Source: an uncultured Rhodocyclaceae bacterium
Lineage (GTDB): Bacteria > Pseudomonadota > Gammaproteobacteria > Burkholderiales > Rhodocyclaceae
Length of the DNA: 64,000 nt
Direction: 5' to 3'
Assembly: GCA_907163075.1 (NCBI GenBank)
Contig: CAJQTY010000001.1
Span: 2,852,001 to 2,916,000 of the forward strand
The position numbers and the translations under genes are program-made. Every line of letters starts with the position of its first letter. The stretch's first letter is position 1. The notes below the pieces were generated by a model. That model was not told the origin of the DNA. It was given only the letters and a program-made list of their open reading frames with translations, and made no database searches. Shown in pieces: positions 8,442 to 17,884 of this stretch.

Positions 8442-10820
8442 TTGAGCAATTTTATCGTACGCAAGGCCGCGGTACTCGGCGCCGGCGTGATGGGCGCGCA
8501 GATCGCGGCCCATCTGGCCAATGCCGAAGTGCCGGTAGTTCTGTTTGACCTGCCGGCCAAGGACGGCGATCCGAACGGGATCGTCAAGAAAGCGCTCGAC
8601 GGGCTGAAGAAGCTGGAACCGTCGCCGCTGGCCACTCGCGATCGCGTGGCCTACATCGACGCCGCCAACTACGGGCAACACCTCGATCAGCTCAAGGATT
8701 GCGACCTGATCATCGAGGCCATCGCCGAAAAAATGGAGTGGAAGGACGATCTGTATCGCAAAATCGCGCCCTTCATTTCGCCGAACGCAATCATCGCCTC
8801 GAACACCTCCGGCCTGTCGATCAACCGCCTGTCTGAGGGCTTGCCCGAGGCCTTGCGCGCGCAGTTCTGCGGCATTCACTTCTTCAACCCACCGCGCTAC
8901 ATGCATCTGGTGGAGTTGATCGCGACGAGGACGACGGCGCCGGAACTGCTCGACAAGCTCGAATCCTGGCTCGTTTCGCGGCTCGGAAAAGGCATTGTGC
9001 GCGCGCTCGATACGCCGAACTTCGTCGCCAACCGAGTCGGCGTCTTTTCGATTCTCGCCGTCATGCACCACACGCAGCAGTTCGGGCTGGGCTTTGATGT
9101 CGTCGACGCGCTGACCGGTCCGATCATCGGCCGTCCGAAGAGCGCGACGTATCGCACCGCCGACGTGGTTGGCCTGGACACCATGGCGCACGTCATCAAG
9201 ACCATGCAGGACACGCTTCCGAACGATCCGTGGCACAGCCACTACGCGGTGCCGGTCTGGCTATCGGCGCTGATCGCGCAGGGCGCGCTGGGACAGAAGA
9301 CGCGTGCCGGTATCTTCAAGAAGGAAGGCAAGGCGATCAAGGTGCTTGATCTGGCCACGCAGGCCTATCGCGATTCAGCCGGCGAAATTGCACCCGAGGT
9401 ACTGGAAATCCTCAAGAACAGGAATCCGGCCGAGAAATTCGCGCAACTGCGCGCCTGCCCGCATCCGCAGGCGCAGTTCATGTGGGCCATCTTCCGCGAT
9501 ATTTTCCACTACGTCGCCGTCCTCCTGGCCGAGGTCGCCGATAACGCTCGCGACATCGACTTCGCCATGCGCTGGGGCTTCGGCTGGGCGCAGGGACCGT
9601 TCGAAACATGGCAGGCAGCGGGCTGGAAAGATATTGCTGACGCACTAAAAGCCGATATCGACGCGGGCAAGGCGATGAGCACGGCGGCGCTTCCGGCCTG
9701 GGTTTTTGAGCGCGACGGTGTGCATTCGGCCGCCGGCTCGTATTCGGCGAGCGCCGACGCGGTCAGGCCGCGCTCGACGCTGCCGGTTTATCAGCGGCAG
9801 ATTTTCCCGGAGCGCGTGCTTGGCGAAAAACCTGTCGCCGGAACGACCGTCTGGGAGAACGAAGGCGTACGTTTATGGACGCTGCCGCAGGTCGATGGCG
9901 AAATCGCCATCATCAGCGTCAAGTCGAAGAACCATACGCTGGGCCGCGACGTGATCCTCGGCCTGCAGGAAGCCGTCGCCAGGGCCGAACGGGAGTTCAA
10001 GGGTGTCGTCGTCTGGCACGAGGCGCCGTTTGCCTTCGGGGCTAATCTCAAGGAAGTGACCGAGGCGATCACGGCCGGCGAGTTCGTGCTGCTCGAAAGC
10101 TACGTCGCCGAGTTCCAGAAGGCGTCGATGTGCCTGAAGTACGCCAGGGTGCCCGTTGTTGTTGCCGCGCAGGGCATGGCGCTGGGTGGCGGCTGCGAGT
10201 TCGTGATGCACGCGGCCAAACGGGTGGTCGCACTGGAGAGCTACATCGGTCTGGTTGAAGCCGGCGTCGGCCTGATTCCGGCCGGCGGCGGCTGCAAGGA
10301 ATTCGCCATCCGCGCCTGGCAGAACGCGGCGAAGACCGGCGGCAACGATCCGTTCGAATTCATCCAGCCGGTATTCACCACGATTGCCATGGCCAACGTT
10401 TCGAAGAGCGGTGCGCAGGCCAGGGAACTCGGTTTTGTCCTCGATTCGGACAAGATCGTCTTCAACGCCCACGAACTGCTCTACGTCGCACTGCGCGAAG
10501 CGCGCGGCATGGCCGAAGCCGGCTACTACCCGAAACTGCCGCCGCGCAACGTCAAGGTGGCGGGGCGCACCGGCATTGCCAACTGCGAAATGATGCTGGC
10601 CAACATGAAGGAGGGCGGCATGATTTCTGCGCACGACTACCTCGTCGCCAAGTGCGCGGCGATTGCGCTGTGCGGTGGTGATATTGAAACCGGTTCGCTG
10701 GTCGATGAGGAATGGCTGTTGACGGTCGAGCGCAAGCTCTTCGTCGACCTGCTGAAGAATGAGAAAACACAGCAACGCATCCAGCACATGCTGGAAACCG
10801 GCAAGCCGCTGCGCAACTGA
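8442..10820 (+). CDS. 3-hydroxyacyl-CoA dehydrogenase / enoyl-CoA hydratase (FadN type)
   Basis: Bifunctional beta-oxidation enzyme: hydrates enoyl-CoA and oxidises 3-hydroxyacyl-CoA with NAD+. The 792-residue product has the Rossmann NAD motif LGAGVMG (residues 12-18), the dehydrogenase catalytic block GIHFFNPPRYMHLVE at about residue 145, and a C-terminal crotonase domain with GMALGGGCEF near residue 577. This order (dehydrogenase first, hydratase last) is that of Bacillus FadN, opposite to E. coli FadB. The start is TTG at 8442, with GGGAGG five bases upstream; upstream in-frame codons run into the promoter. The thiolase gene follows 17 bases later, so both act in one operon. Confidence 0.93.
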   Translation: MSNFIVRKAAVLGAGVMGAQIAAHLANAEVPVVLFDLPAKDGDPNGIVKKALDGLKKLEPSPLATRDRVAYIDAANYGQHLDQLKDCDLIIEAIAEKMEWKDDLYRKIAPFISPNAIIASNTSGLSINRLSEGLPEALRAQFCGIHFFNPPRYMHLVELIATRTTAPELLDKLESWLVSRLGKGIVRALDTPNFVANRVGVFSILAVMHHTQQFGLGFDVVDALTGPIIGRPKSATYRTADVVGLDTMAHVIKTMQDTLPNDPWHSHYAVPVWLSALIAQGALGQKTRAGIFKKEGKAIKVLDLATQAYRDSAGEIAPEVLEILKNRNPAEKFAQLRACPHPQAQFMWAIFRDIFHYVAVLLAEVADNARDIDFAMRWGFGWAQGPFETWQAAGWKDIADALKADIDAGKAMSTAALPAWVFERDGVHSAAGSYSASADAVRPRSTLPVYQRQIFPERVLGEKPVAGTTVWENEGVRLWTLPQVDGEIAIISVKSKNHTLGRDVILGLQEAVARAEREFKGVVVWHEAPFAFGANLKEVTEAITAGEFVLLESYVAEFQKASMCLKYARVPVVVAAQGMALGGGCEFVMHAAKRVVALESYIGLVEAGVGLIPAGGGCKEFAIRAWQNAAKTGGNDPFEFIQPVFTTIAMANVSKSGAQARELGFVLDSDKIVFNAHELLYVALREARGMAEAGYYPKLPPRNVKVAGRTGIANCEMMLANMKEGGMISAHDYLVAKCAAIALCGGDIETGSLVDEEWLLTVERKLFVDLLKNEKTQQRIQHMLETGKPLRN

Positions 10821-10837
10821 GCGACAGGAGAATTGAC

Positions 10838-12040
10838 ATGAGCAAACAGATTCAGGAAGCCTATATCGTCGCCGCCACGCGTCTGCCGGTGGCCAAGCGC
10901 AAGGGGATGTTCGGCCACGTGCGTCCGGACGACATGCTGGCGCACGCGATCAAATCGGTCATGGCGCAGGCGCCGGAAATCGATCCGAAACTGGTCGACG
11001 ACGTTATCGTCGGCTGCGCCATGCCGGAGGCCGAGCAGGGCATGAACGTCGCGCGCATCGGCCTGCTGCTGGCCGGTCTGCCGAACACGGTGCCGGGCTA
11101 CACCATCAACCGCTTCTGCTCGTCCGGCGTGCAGGCGGTGGCCGACGCCGCCGCGCGCATTCGCCTCGGCGAAGCCGACGTGATGATTGCCGCCGGCACC
11201 GAAACGATGTCGTTGCTGAACCAGATGATGGGCAACAAGATCGCCATGAACCCGGCGCTGTTCGAAAAGGAAGAGAATTACGCCATCGCCTTTGGCATGG
11301 GGCTGACCGCCGAAAAGGTCGCCGCGCAGTGGAAGATTTCGCGCGAGGATCAGGACGCCTTCGCCGTTGCCTCGCACCAGAAGGCCTGCGCCGCGATCCA
11401 GGCCGGCCATTTCAAGGCCGAGATTTCACCTTATGCGGTCAAGGCGCATGTGCCGAACCTGAAGACCGGCGAAGTGACGATCAAGGATTATCTGGCCGAT
11501 ACCGACGAAGGGCCGCGACCGGACAGTTCGCTGGAACGCCTGGCCAAGCTCAAACCGGTGTTCTCCGCGCGCGGATCGGTGACGGCCGGCAACAGCTCGC
11601 AGATGTCCGACGGCGCCGCCGCCGTGCTGGTTGTTTCCGAGAAGATCCTCAAGCAGTTCAACCTCAAGCCGCTGGCGCGCTTCGCCGGCTTCTCGGTGGC
11701 CGGCGTGCCGCCGGAAATCATGGGCATCGGCCCGATCGAGGCCATTCCGCGCGTGCTCAGGCAGGCCGGGATCAACCAGCAGGACGTCGACTGGTTCGAA
11801 CTGAACGAAGCCTTTGCCGCCCAGTCGCTGGCCGTCATGCGCACGCTGGACCTTGATCCGGCCAGGGTCAACCCGCTCGGCGGCGCCATTGCCCTCGGCC
11901 ACCCGCTCGGGGCGACCGGCGCCATCCGCACGGCAACCCTGGTGCACGGGCTGCGGCGAACCAAACAGCGCTACGGCATGGTGACGATGTGCATTGGCAC
12001 CGGCATGGGTGCGGCGGGACTGTTCGAGGCGATTTTCTAG
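10838..12040 (+). CDS. fadA: Acetyl-CoA C-acyltransferase (3-ketoacyl-CoA thiolase)
   Basis: Cleaves 3-ketoacyl-CoA with CoA to give acetyl-CoA and a shortened acyl-CoA, the last step of beta-oxidation. The 400-residue product is a full-length thiolase: acyl-accepting Cys in INRFCSSGVQA (about residue 91), His in GHPLGATGA, and second Cys in MCIGTGMGA near the end. It is co-transcribed with the FadN-type gene 17 bases upstream and is closed by a hairpin at 12083. No acyl-CoA dehydrogenase gene follows, so the first oxidation step must be encoded elsewhere. Confidence 0.95.
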   Translation: MSKQIQEAYIVAATRLPVAKRKGMFGHVRPDDMLAHAIKSVMAQAPEIDPKLVDDVIVGCAMPEAEQGMNVARIGLLLAGLPNTVPGYTINRFCSSGVQAVADAAARIRLGEADVMIAAGTETMSLLNQMMGNKIAMNPALFEKEENYAIAFGMGLTAEKVAAQWKISREDQDAFAVASHQKACAAIQAGHFKAEISPYAVKAHVPNLKTGEVTIKDYLADTDEGPRPDSSLERLAKLKPVFSARGSVTAGNSSQMSDGAAAVLVVSEKILKQFNLKPLARFAGFSVAGVPPEIMGIGPIEAIPRVLRQAGINQQDVDWFELNEAFAAQSLAVMRTLDLDPARVNPLGGAIALGHPLGATGAIRTATLVHGLRRTKQRYGMVTMCIGTGMGAAGLFEAIF

Positions 12041-12082
12041 CCAACGGCCGGCCAGCCCGTCAAGCGGCCATTTCAGCACCGT

Positions 12083-12125
12083 ATGCCGTGGGAAGCGCCT
12101 GGATGGCGCCTCCCACGGCATTTGT
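12083..12125 (+). terminator. Putative terminator after the thiolase gene
   Basis: A long hairpin with arms ATGCCGTGGGA (12083-12093) and TCCCACGGCAT (12111-12121), extended inside by GCGCC/GGCGC, is followed by a short T-rich stretch (TTTGTCTT). It lies 43 bases after the thiolase stop. The T tract is weak, so it may be a partly rho-dependent end. Confidence 0.7.
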
Positions 12126-12263
12126 CTTGCGGGCGCCGGAACTAGCCGGTCGGCACCATTCGGCGTCGTGAGGTCCCGCATTTTCGCTTGATTTGCGTAC
12201 CGGCGCAAAGCGTACAGTAGTGTCTGGCATAATATCTGCCAGACTCCTTGACGCAGGCGACCG

Positions 12264-12821
12264 ATGGATCTCGATGTTCTGTCCAATTTGAACTGGCGAG
12301 TGGCGCTGGTGGCGATAATCGTGCTCCTGGCGGTCTATGTTGTCGTCGTTTCTCTGCGCATCCACCGCTTAAGGCGCGAGAAAGAAGCGGCCGCAGCGCC
12401 TGACCCGCTGGCCGCACAATCGGCCGTCGCCGCCTATGCCGCCGAGCAGCACGGCGAGTTGGCGGCGGTGCCCGTGGCCCCGGCAGTGGCGGCGCCCGAG
12501 CCCGCGGTGCCGGCTTTCCCTTGGAACGAGCCGCCGCCGGAAATCCCCGGGCAGCGCCGGATCGAGGCACTAGAGCGCGAACTCGTGCTGTTGCGCCGGG
12601 AAGTCGATGCCGTGCGTTCTGAAGTCCTGATCCTGCGCGAGCAGCAACGGCGCGAGCTGACGCAGGCGCAGGTGGCGCAGAACGTTTCCCCGCTCTATAA
12701 CGACGCCATGCAGATGGCGCGGCAGGGACATGACGCGGCGACCATTTCCCAGCATTGCGGCATCGCTCGTGCCGAGGCCGAACTGGTCGTGTCGCTGGCG
12801 CGCAATCGGGACTTGCAGTAA
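12264..12821 (+). CDS. DUF2802 single-pass membrane protein
   Basis: The 185-residue product has one N-terminal membrane segment (about residues 13-31, WRVALVAIIVLLAVYVVVV) followed by a basic stop-transfer stretch, an Ala/Pro-rich linker, a coiled-coil-like segment (LERELVLLRREVDAVRSEV) and the conserved C-terminal block (YNDAMQMARQGHDAATISQH, then GIARAEAELV) of the DUF2802 family. The function is unknown; the C-terminal part looks like a small helix-turn-helix in the cytoplasm. It precedes a SPOR-domain gene 58 bases away. Confidence 0.8.
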   Translation: MDLDVLSNLNWRVALVAIIVLLAVYVVVVSLRIHRLRREKEAAAAPDPLAAQSAVAAYAAEQHGELAAVPVAPAVAAPEPAVPAFPWNEPPPEIPGQRRIEALERELVLLRREVDAVRSEVLILREQQRRELTQAQVAQNVSPLYNDAMQMARQGHDAATISQHCGIARAEAELVVSLARNRDLQ

Positions 12822-12879
12822 TTTCGGCGGCCGCCGAGCTTGACGATACAACACGATGCGACAGGGGCAAGAGGACGCG

Positions 12880-13578
12880 ATGGCGACAGGCCAGACCGGC
12901 GAAAATGAAGGCCAGGGCGATTCGTCCGACCTCAAGCGCAAGCTGGCGTGGCGCATGGCGGTTGCCGGGCTGATGATTCTTGGCTTGCTCGCCGGCCTCG
13001 CCGTGTTCGATCATCTTAACCGGCAGAGCGAGCCGGATCCTGGGCCGCCCCGTTTCACCGAAGCTGTGCCGGTAGCGAAAAAAATGCTTACACAGCCGGT
13101 CACGCCGGCCGAGCCGGCGGGCGCAGCGGCGAAGGACGACAACAAGCCCGCCGCGCAGGAATCGAGCGCGCCGCCGGTAGACCGTTCGCTGGCCACCGTC
13201 GCGCCGCCGCGTCCCGAGGTGTCGGCACTACCAGCGCTGCCGCGCGTTTCCCAGCCGGTCAGTCGGGCCGCCGCCGCACCGAGTCCGCCGCTGCCGTCCG
13301 TCCCCGCCCGGCCGGCCGAGCTGCGCTCGCTGCCGGAAGCCGCCGCGCCGCCGAAACTGTTTTCCGGCTATGCCTTGCAGGCCGGCGTCTTTGCCGACCC
13401 GCGCCGGGCCGAAGAACTGCATGCCAGGCTGACGCTCGAAGGCATCCCGTCGACGATCGAGGCGCGTGTACAGGTCGGCCCGTTCAGGAACCGGGCGGAA
13501 GCCGAGGTGGCGCGCGGCAAGCTGCAGGCGATTGGAATCGATCCGGTGCTGCTGATGCCGAAGGGCGCTAGACGCTAG
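12880..13578 (+). CDS. SPOR-domain membrane protein
   Basis: The 232-residue product (from the ATG at 12880, with GAGG five bases upstream; the ATG at 12856 has no Shine-Dalgarno) has a cytoplasmic N-terminus, one membrane segment (AVAGLMILGLLAGLAVF, about residues 27-43), a long Pro/Ala-rich periplasmic linker and a C-terminal SPOR domain (YALQAGVFADPRRAEEL, then VQVGPFRNRAEAE). SPOR domains bind denuded glycan strands at the division site, so a role at the septum is likely (FtsN/DedD-like), though the specific role is not known. Its 3' end overlaps the convergent TPR gene by 11 bases. Confidence 0.85.
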   Translation: MATGQTGENEGQGDSSDLKRKLAWRMAVAGLMILGLLAGLAVFDHLNRQSEPDPGPPRFTEAVPVAKKMLTQPVTPAEPAGAAAKDDNKPAAQESSAPPVDRSLATVAPPRPEVSALPALPRVSQPVSRAAAAPSPPLPSVPARPAELRSLPEAAAPPKLFSGYALQAGVFADPRRAEELHARLTLEGIPSTIEARVQVGPFRNRAEAEVARGKLQAIGIDPVLLMPKGARR

Positions 13579-13912
13579 CTTGCGCGGTGCCGCCTTGTTT
13601 GCGCAGCCGCCGGGCGAAGACGCTCATCTCCTTCGCCGCCTGGATATCGCCTCGTTCTTCAGCCACCCGTATGCCTTGTTCGAAGGCCGCCAGCGCGGCC
13701 GGAAGCTCGCCGCTTTCGGCGAGCGCCTTGCCAAGCAGTTTCCAGGCCGCCGAGAATTTTGCGTCGCGCTCGACGGCGGCCTGGAAGCATTCGGCCGCCT
13801 GTGCCGGCTGGCCAACCTTCAGCCATTCGTTGCCCAGCGAATAGCGCAGCAGGGCGCCGTCGCGCGGGCCGCCGAGAAGCTTTTCCAGATTGGCGATGAT
13901 CGCTGTCGTCAT
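13568..13912 (-). CDS. Small tetratricopeptide-repeat protein
   Basis: The 114-residue product is all helical and contains two TPR units ([20 protein letters not shown], and [20 protein letters not shown]), with no signal peptide, so it is probably a cytoplasmic protein-interaction module. It is convergent with the SPOR gene and divergent from ridA, 44 bases away. No enzymatic function is suggested. Confidence 0.8.
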   Translation of the reverse strand: MTTAIIANLEKLLGGPRDGALLRYSLGNEWLKVGQPAQAAECFQAAVERDAKFSAAWKLLGKALAESGELPAALAAFEQGIRVAEERGDIQAAKEMSVFARRLRKQGGTAQASV

Positions 13913-13956
13913 TTACTATCTCCTGCTTGATTCACTCTACGGTAAAGGACAGCAAA

Positions 13957-14340
13957 ATGGACAAAACGATCATTCATACGCCGAACGCTCCGGCCGCCAT
14001 CGGAACCTACTCGCAGGCCGTGAAGGTGGGCGATACTGTTTATCTCTCGGGTCAGATCGGCCTCGATCCGGCAACGATGCAGCTGGTCGAAGGTATCGAC
14101 GCCCAGGTCATTCGCGTCTTCGAGAGCCTGAAGGCGGTCGCCGAAGCGGCGGGCGGTTCGCTGGCCGACGTCGTCAAGATCAACGTTTACCTCACCGACC
14201 TCGGCAATTTTGCCAAGGTCAATGAGGCGATGGCACGCTATTTCTCCGAACCCTTCCCGGCGCGTGCGGCGGTGGGTGTCGCGGCGCTGCCGCGGGGTGC
14301 GCTGGTCGAGGCGGATGGCGTCATGGTGTTGATCGGCTGA
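13957..14340 (+). CDS. ridA: RidA-family reactive imine/enamine deaminase
   Basis: RidA proteins hydrolyse reactive 2-aminoacrylate and related imines made by PLP enzymes. The 127-residue product has the family signature ([35 protein letters not shown]) and the catalytic Arg in [19 protein letters not shown]. The ATG at 13957 with AAAGGA upstream is chosen over an upstream in-frame ATG at 13927. Its TGA overlaps the recG ATG by one base (TGATG), which implies translational coupling. Confidence 0.93.
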   Translation: MDKTIIHTPNAPAAIGTYSQAVKVGDTVYLSGQIGLDPATMQLVEGIDAQVIRVFESLKAVAEAAGGSLADVVKINVYLTDLGNFAKVNEAMARYFSEPFPARAAVGVAALPRGALVEADGVMVLIG

Positions 14341-16391
14341 TGCTCGTCACCGACGAGATCAAGGCGCCGCCCGCGATCCAGGCCCGGCTGCGCAAGCTGG
14401 GTCTGGTCCGGCGCGACGATCTCGTCCTGCATCTGCCGCTGCGCTACGAGGACGAAACACGCTTGACGCCGATCGACGACGCCCCGTTTGGCGTGCCGGT
14501 TCAGGTTAAAGCCGAGGTGCTCGAGGTCTCGGTGCAGTTCCGGCCGCGCCGCCAGCTCGTCGCCCGTGTCGCCGATGCCAGCGGCGAACTGGTCCTGCGC
14601 TTCGTCAACTTTTACGGCAGCCAGACCCGGCAGCTCGAAAAGGCGCGCGACGACGGCCGCAAGCTCCGACTCTTCGGCGAGATTCGCGAGGGCTTCTTCG
14701 GCGCCGAGATGGTTCATCCGCGCTACCGGCCAGTCGCGGAAAACGAGGCCTTGCCGCCGTCGCTGACGCCCGTCTATCCGACCACCGCCGGCGTCTCGCA
14801 GAACGCGCTGCGCAAGCTCATTCTGCCGGCGCTCGGCGCGGCCGACCTCGGCGAACTGCTCGATGCGAACTGGTGCCGCGAGCACCGGCTGCCGGCCTTC
14901 GGCGACGCCGTGCACCTGCTGCACGCACCGCCACCCGGTGTTTCCGAGGAATCGCTGCAAGGGCGCACGCATCCGGCCTGGCGGCGCATCAAGTTCGATG
15001 AAGTGCTGGCCCAGCAACTTTCGCTGCGTCGCGCCTACCTGGCGCGCCGGCAGAAGGGTGCGCCGCGGCTCAGCGCTTCCGGTGAACTCGCCCGGCAACT
15101 GCGGGCGGCGCTCCCCTTTGCGCTGACCGGCGCGCAGGCGCGCGTGAGCGCCGAGATCGCCGCCGACATGGCGCAGCCTTACCCCATGCAGCGCCTGCTG
15201 CAGGGCGATGTCGGCAGCGGCAAGACCATCGTCGCCGCGCTGGCCGCCTGCCAGGCGATCGAGGCCGGTTATCAGGCGGCCTTCATGGCGCCGACCGAAA
15301 TCCTCGCCGAGCAGCATTACCTCAAGCTGCGCGCCTGGCTCGAACCGCTCGGCATTCAGGTCGCCTGGCTGACCGGGAGCCTGAAGAAGGCCGCCAAACG
15401 GGCGATGCTGCTGCAGGCGGCGAGCAGCGCGCAACTGATCGTCGGCACCCACGCGCTGATCCAGGATAGCGTCGATTTTGCCCGCCTCGGTCTGGCCATC
15501 ATCGACGAACAGCATCGTTTCGGCGTCGCGCAGCGGCTGGAATTGCGCAAGAAGGGCGAGAAGAACGCCCCGCCGCACCAGTTGATGATGTCGGCGACCC
15601 CCATCCCGCGCACGCTGGCCATGAGTTATTACGCCGATCTCGACGTCTCGGTGCTCGACGAACTGCCACCGGGACGCCGGCCGATCCGCACCAAGCTGGT
15701 TTCCGATGTCCGGCGCGCTGAGGTGATCGCCCGCGTGCGCAGCGCGGTGGCCACCGGCCGGCAGGCTTACTGGGTATGCCCGCTGATCGAGGAGTCGGAG
15801 AAGCTGCAACTGCAGACGGCGCTCGACACGCACGCCGCGCTTTGCGCGGAGCTCGGCGAGCTGCGTGTCGGCCTCGTGCACGGCCGTCTGAAGAGCGATG
15901 AAAAGGCCGCTGCGATGGCCGCCTTCGCCGCCGGCGAAATCGACGTCTTGGTCGCCACCACGGTCATTGAAGTCGGCGTCGACGTGCCGAACGCCAGCCT
16001 GATGGTCATTGAGCACGCCGAACGTTTCGGCCTCTCGCAGTTGCACCAGTTGCGCGGCCGGGTCGGGCGCGGCGCGCACGATTCGGTGTGCGTGCTGCTC
16101 TACCAGAAGCCGCTCTCGCAGGCGGCGCGCGCGCGGCTCAAGATCATCTATGAAAATACCGACGGCTTTGAGATCGCCCGCCAGGACCTGCATCTGCGCG
16201 GTCCCGGCGAATTCGTCGGCAGCCGCCAGTCGGGCGTGCCACTGCTGCGCTATGCCGATCTCGAGCTTGACATCGATCTGGTCGAACTGGCCCGCGCACA
16301 GGCCGAGTACTTGCTGCGCCACGCCCCGGATGTGTCGGGGAAGCATCTGAAACGCTGGCTGGGGAGTCGCGAGGAGTTGCTCAAGGCCTGA
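14340..16391 (+). CDS. recG: ATP-dependent DNA helicase RecG
   Basis: RecG remodels stalled replication forks and branch-migrates Holliday junctions. The 683-residue product has the N-terminal wedge/OB domain, helicase motif I GDVGSGKT, motif II DEQH (in AIIDEQHRFGVAQRL), motif III MSATPIPRTLA, and the RecG C-terminal HQLRGRVGRGAHDSVCVLLY. Length and order match proteobacterial RecG. It begins inside the ridA stop codon (TGATG). Confidence 0.97.
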   Translation: MLVTDEIKAPPAIQARLRKLGLVRRDDLVLHLPLRYEDETRLTPIDDAPFGVPVQVKAEVLEVSVQFRPRRQLVARVADASGELVLRFVNFYGSQTRQLEKARDDGRKLRLFGEIREGFFGAEMVHPRYRPVAENEALPPSLTPVYPTTAGVSQNALRKLILPALGAADLGELLDANWCREHRLPAFGDAVHLLHAPPPGVSEESLQGRTHPAWRRIKFDEVLAQQLSLRRAYLARRQKGAPRLSASGELARQLRAALPFALTGAQARVSAEIAADMAQPYPMQRLLQGDVGSGKTIVAALAACQAIEAGYQAAFMAPTEILAEQHYLKLRAWLEPLGIQVAWLTGSLKKAAKRAMLLQAASSAQLIVGTHALIQDSVDFARLGLAIIDEQHRFGVAQRLELRKKGEKNAPPHQLMMSATPIPRTLAMSYYADLDVSVLDELPPGRRPIRTKLVSDVRRAEVIARVRSAVATGRQAYWVCPLIEESEKLQLQTALDTHAALCAELGELRVGLVHGRLKSDEKAAAMAAFAAGEIDVLVATTVIEVGVDVPNASLMVIEHAERFGLSQLHQLRGRVGRGAHDSVCVLLYQKPLSQAARARLKIIYENTDGFEIARQDLHLRGPGEFVGSRQSGVPLLRYADLELDIDLVELARAQAEYLLRHAPDVSGKHLKRWLGSREELLKA

Positions 16392-16457
16392 GCGCGGTCG
16401 TTCCGGCATCGGCCTTGTAACCCGTGCACAACACGTGGCTGACTGGCTTTTCAGGGG

Positions 16458-17612
16458 CTATTCCTCCGTCTCCCAGTCGTCGGGTAGTGCTCCACCGTCG
16501 CTTTCGTCGTCCTCAAGCAGCGGCTCGTCCGGCAGCGGGATTTCGCGCGGCGCCGGTTCGGACTGAACCGGTTGCGCAAGGGGTCGCGCGAGACTGCCTT
16601 CGATCTGGGTAGAGAGGTAATGGACCCCGGTCATCACGCCGCTGACCGGGTCTTCGGTCAGGCCAAGCCACATGTCGTGCACCGCGGCGTTCAGGGTTTC
16701 GCGCAACTGCGCTTCCATTTCCGGCCGTTCGTTTTCGTGCGCGATGGCGCCATAGCCCGCCGCGCCGAGCGAGATGATCATCCCCGCGACGCCGCCGACG
16801 GCCGCGGCCGCAGCGCCTGCGCCGCCGCTGGTGGCTAGCCGGGCGACCAGTCTTTCGCTGGCCCGCTTGGCTACCGGCGATACGCGGGACTCGGAAAGGC
16901 CGGCTCCCGTGCCGCTCCGGGTGCTCAGCGCCGCGTAGGCGGGCAGTCCGGCGAGGGGGTCGGCGTGGACCAACTGGTAGAGCGAAGCGCTGTGCGCCGG
17001 GGGCGGCGCCAGGGCAATGGCTGGAATGTCCCGGAGCCGCCCGGCGAATTGATCCGCAGGAACGCCATAGCGCCGCGCGATGTCCTCAAGCTGCTCGCCC
17101 AGAAGCCGGACGTAGAGCGTGGTCGCCTGTTCCCTGACCGCGTCGGGATCGATCTCCCGGGCGACGGGGGCCAGCACGCGATCGCGGTATTGCTCCTGCA
17201 GGTAGGCGGCCAGCCGCTGTACGGCCGGGTCCGTTCCCTCGCCGCCGCTCAGCTTGTACCAAGCCACCTTGACCGCCAGCCATTGCTGGGTCCAGTAGCC
17301 GGTGAACCAGGGAATGAAGTTGGCCTCGGTACGCTGTTCAACGCGCTGCCGCCAGCTCTCCATCGAGCCGCGCGCGTAGTTTCCAGCCGGTGCTGCGGCA
17401 GCCCGCGAAGCCGCGCCGATGTCGCTGTCGATCTGCCACCACGTACTCTGCGTGATGTAGACCGGCGGCGCCAGGACTGGAGCGCGATCCGGCGTCGCAC
17501 ATCCGGCCAGCGTCACCAAAACGGCGACGACCAGCGAACGCGCCGTGAATATCGCCGCACCGCGCGACGACTTCGGCCGCGCCCGCCGATCCGGACACGT
17601 CATGCTGCTCAT
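16458..17612 (-). CDS. Large predicted lipoprotein of unknown function
   Basis: The 384-residue product begins with a basic region, a hydrophobic stretch (SLVVAVLVT) and the lipobox LAGC with Cys38, so it should be lipid-anchored. The middle is helical (QRLAAYLQEQYRDRV, RLLGEQLEDIARRYG). A Gly/Ala-rich hydrophobic segment (GGAGAAAAAVGGVAGMIISL) resembles a glycine-zipper membrane segment. The C-terminus is highly acidic (DEPLLEDDESDGG). I do not recognise the family. An inverted repeat similar to the operator at 8362 lies 28 bases upstream of its start (17640-17653). Confidence 0.7.
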   Translation of the reverse strand: MSSMTCPDRRARPKSSRGAAIFTARSLVVAVLVTLAGCATPDRAPVLAPPVYITQSTWWQIDSDIGAASRAAAAPAGNYARGSMESWRQRVEQRTEANFIPWFTGYWTQQWLAVKVAWYKLSGGEGTDPAVQRLAAYLQEQYRDRVLAPVAREIDPDAVREQATTLYVRLLGEQLEDIARRYGVPADQFAGRLRDIPAIALAPPPAHSASLYQLVHADPLAGLPAYAALSTRSGTGAGLSESRVSPVAKRASERLVARLATSGGAGAAAAAVGGVAGMIISLGAAGYGAIAHENERPEMEAQLRETLNAAVHDMWLGLTEDPVSGVMTGVHYLSTQIEGSLARPLAQPVQSEPAPREIPLPDEPLLEDDESDGGALPDDWETEE

Positions 17613-17639
17613 GGTGACTTGCCTGCTCCAGAAACCTCA

Positions 17640-17653
17640 AACGAGCGTTCGTT
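17640..17653. promoter_or_regulatory. Possible TetR-type operator upstream of the lipoprotein gene
   Basis: AACGA-GCGT-TCGTT is an inverted repeat with four-base spacer, 28 bp upstream of the lipoprotein ATG. It shares CGTTCGTT with the PsrA-like operator at 8362-8373. Weak evidence from similarity and location only. The rest of 17613-17884 shows no gene. Confidence 0.35.
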
Positions 17654-17884
17654 CTCGTGGCGAGTCGCTCGCGTATCTTGAGTATAGGCAGCGAAAGCGG
17701 GATCGGGAACATCGATTTCATGCGCAGCAGAGTCGGGTTTGGGGAACAGACTGTGCCTTGCGGGGCTCCAATAGGCGCCGTAAAAGAGAAGACGGCAGAC
17801 GATTGCATATCACGGGCACGGCGATTCGCGAACTGAATGCGGCCGGCCCGCGATCGTGCCTTGTTCAAGTTAAGGAGAGAGCAA

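Noticed and set aside
9873..10787. Long minus-strand frames opposite the FadN-type gene, and similar ones opposite uvrA (41641-42885) and dppA/dppC (33712-34752, 35099-36526)
   Set aside because: All mirror strong genes on the other strand in GC-rich DNA; their residue composition (runs of Arg, His, Gln) is typical of shadow frames.
14238..16409. A 723-codon open frame antisense to recG
   Set aside because: It lies fully opposite an intact, well-recognised recG. It results from the GC-rich codon bias and shows no family resemblance.
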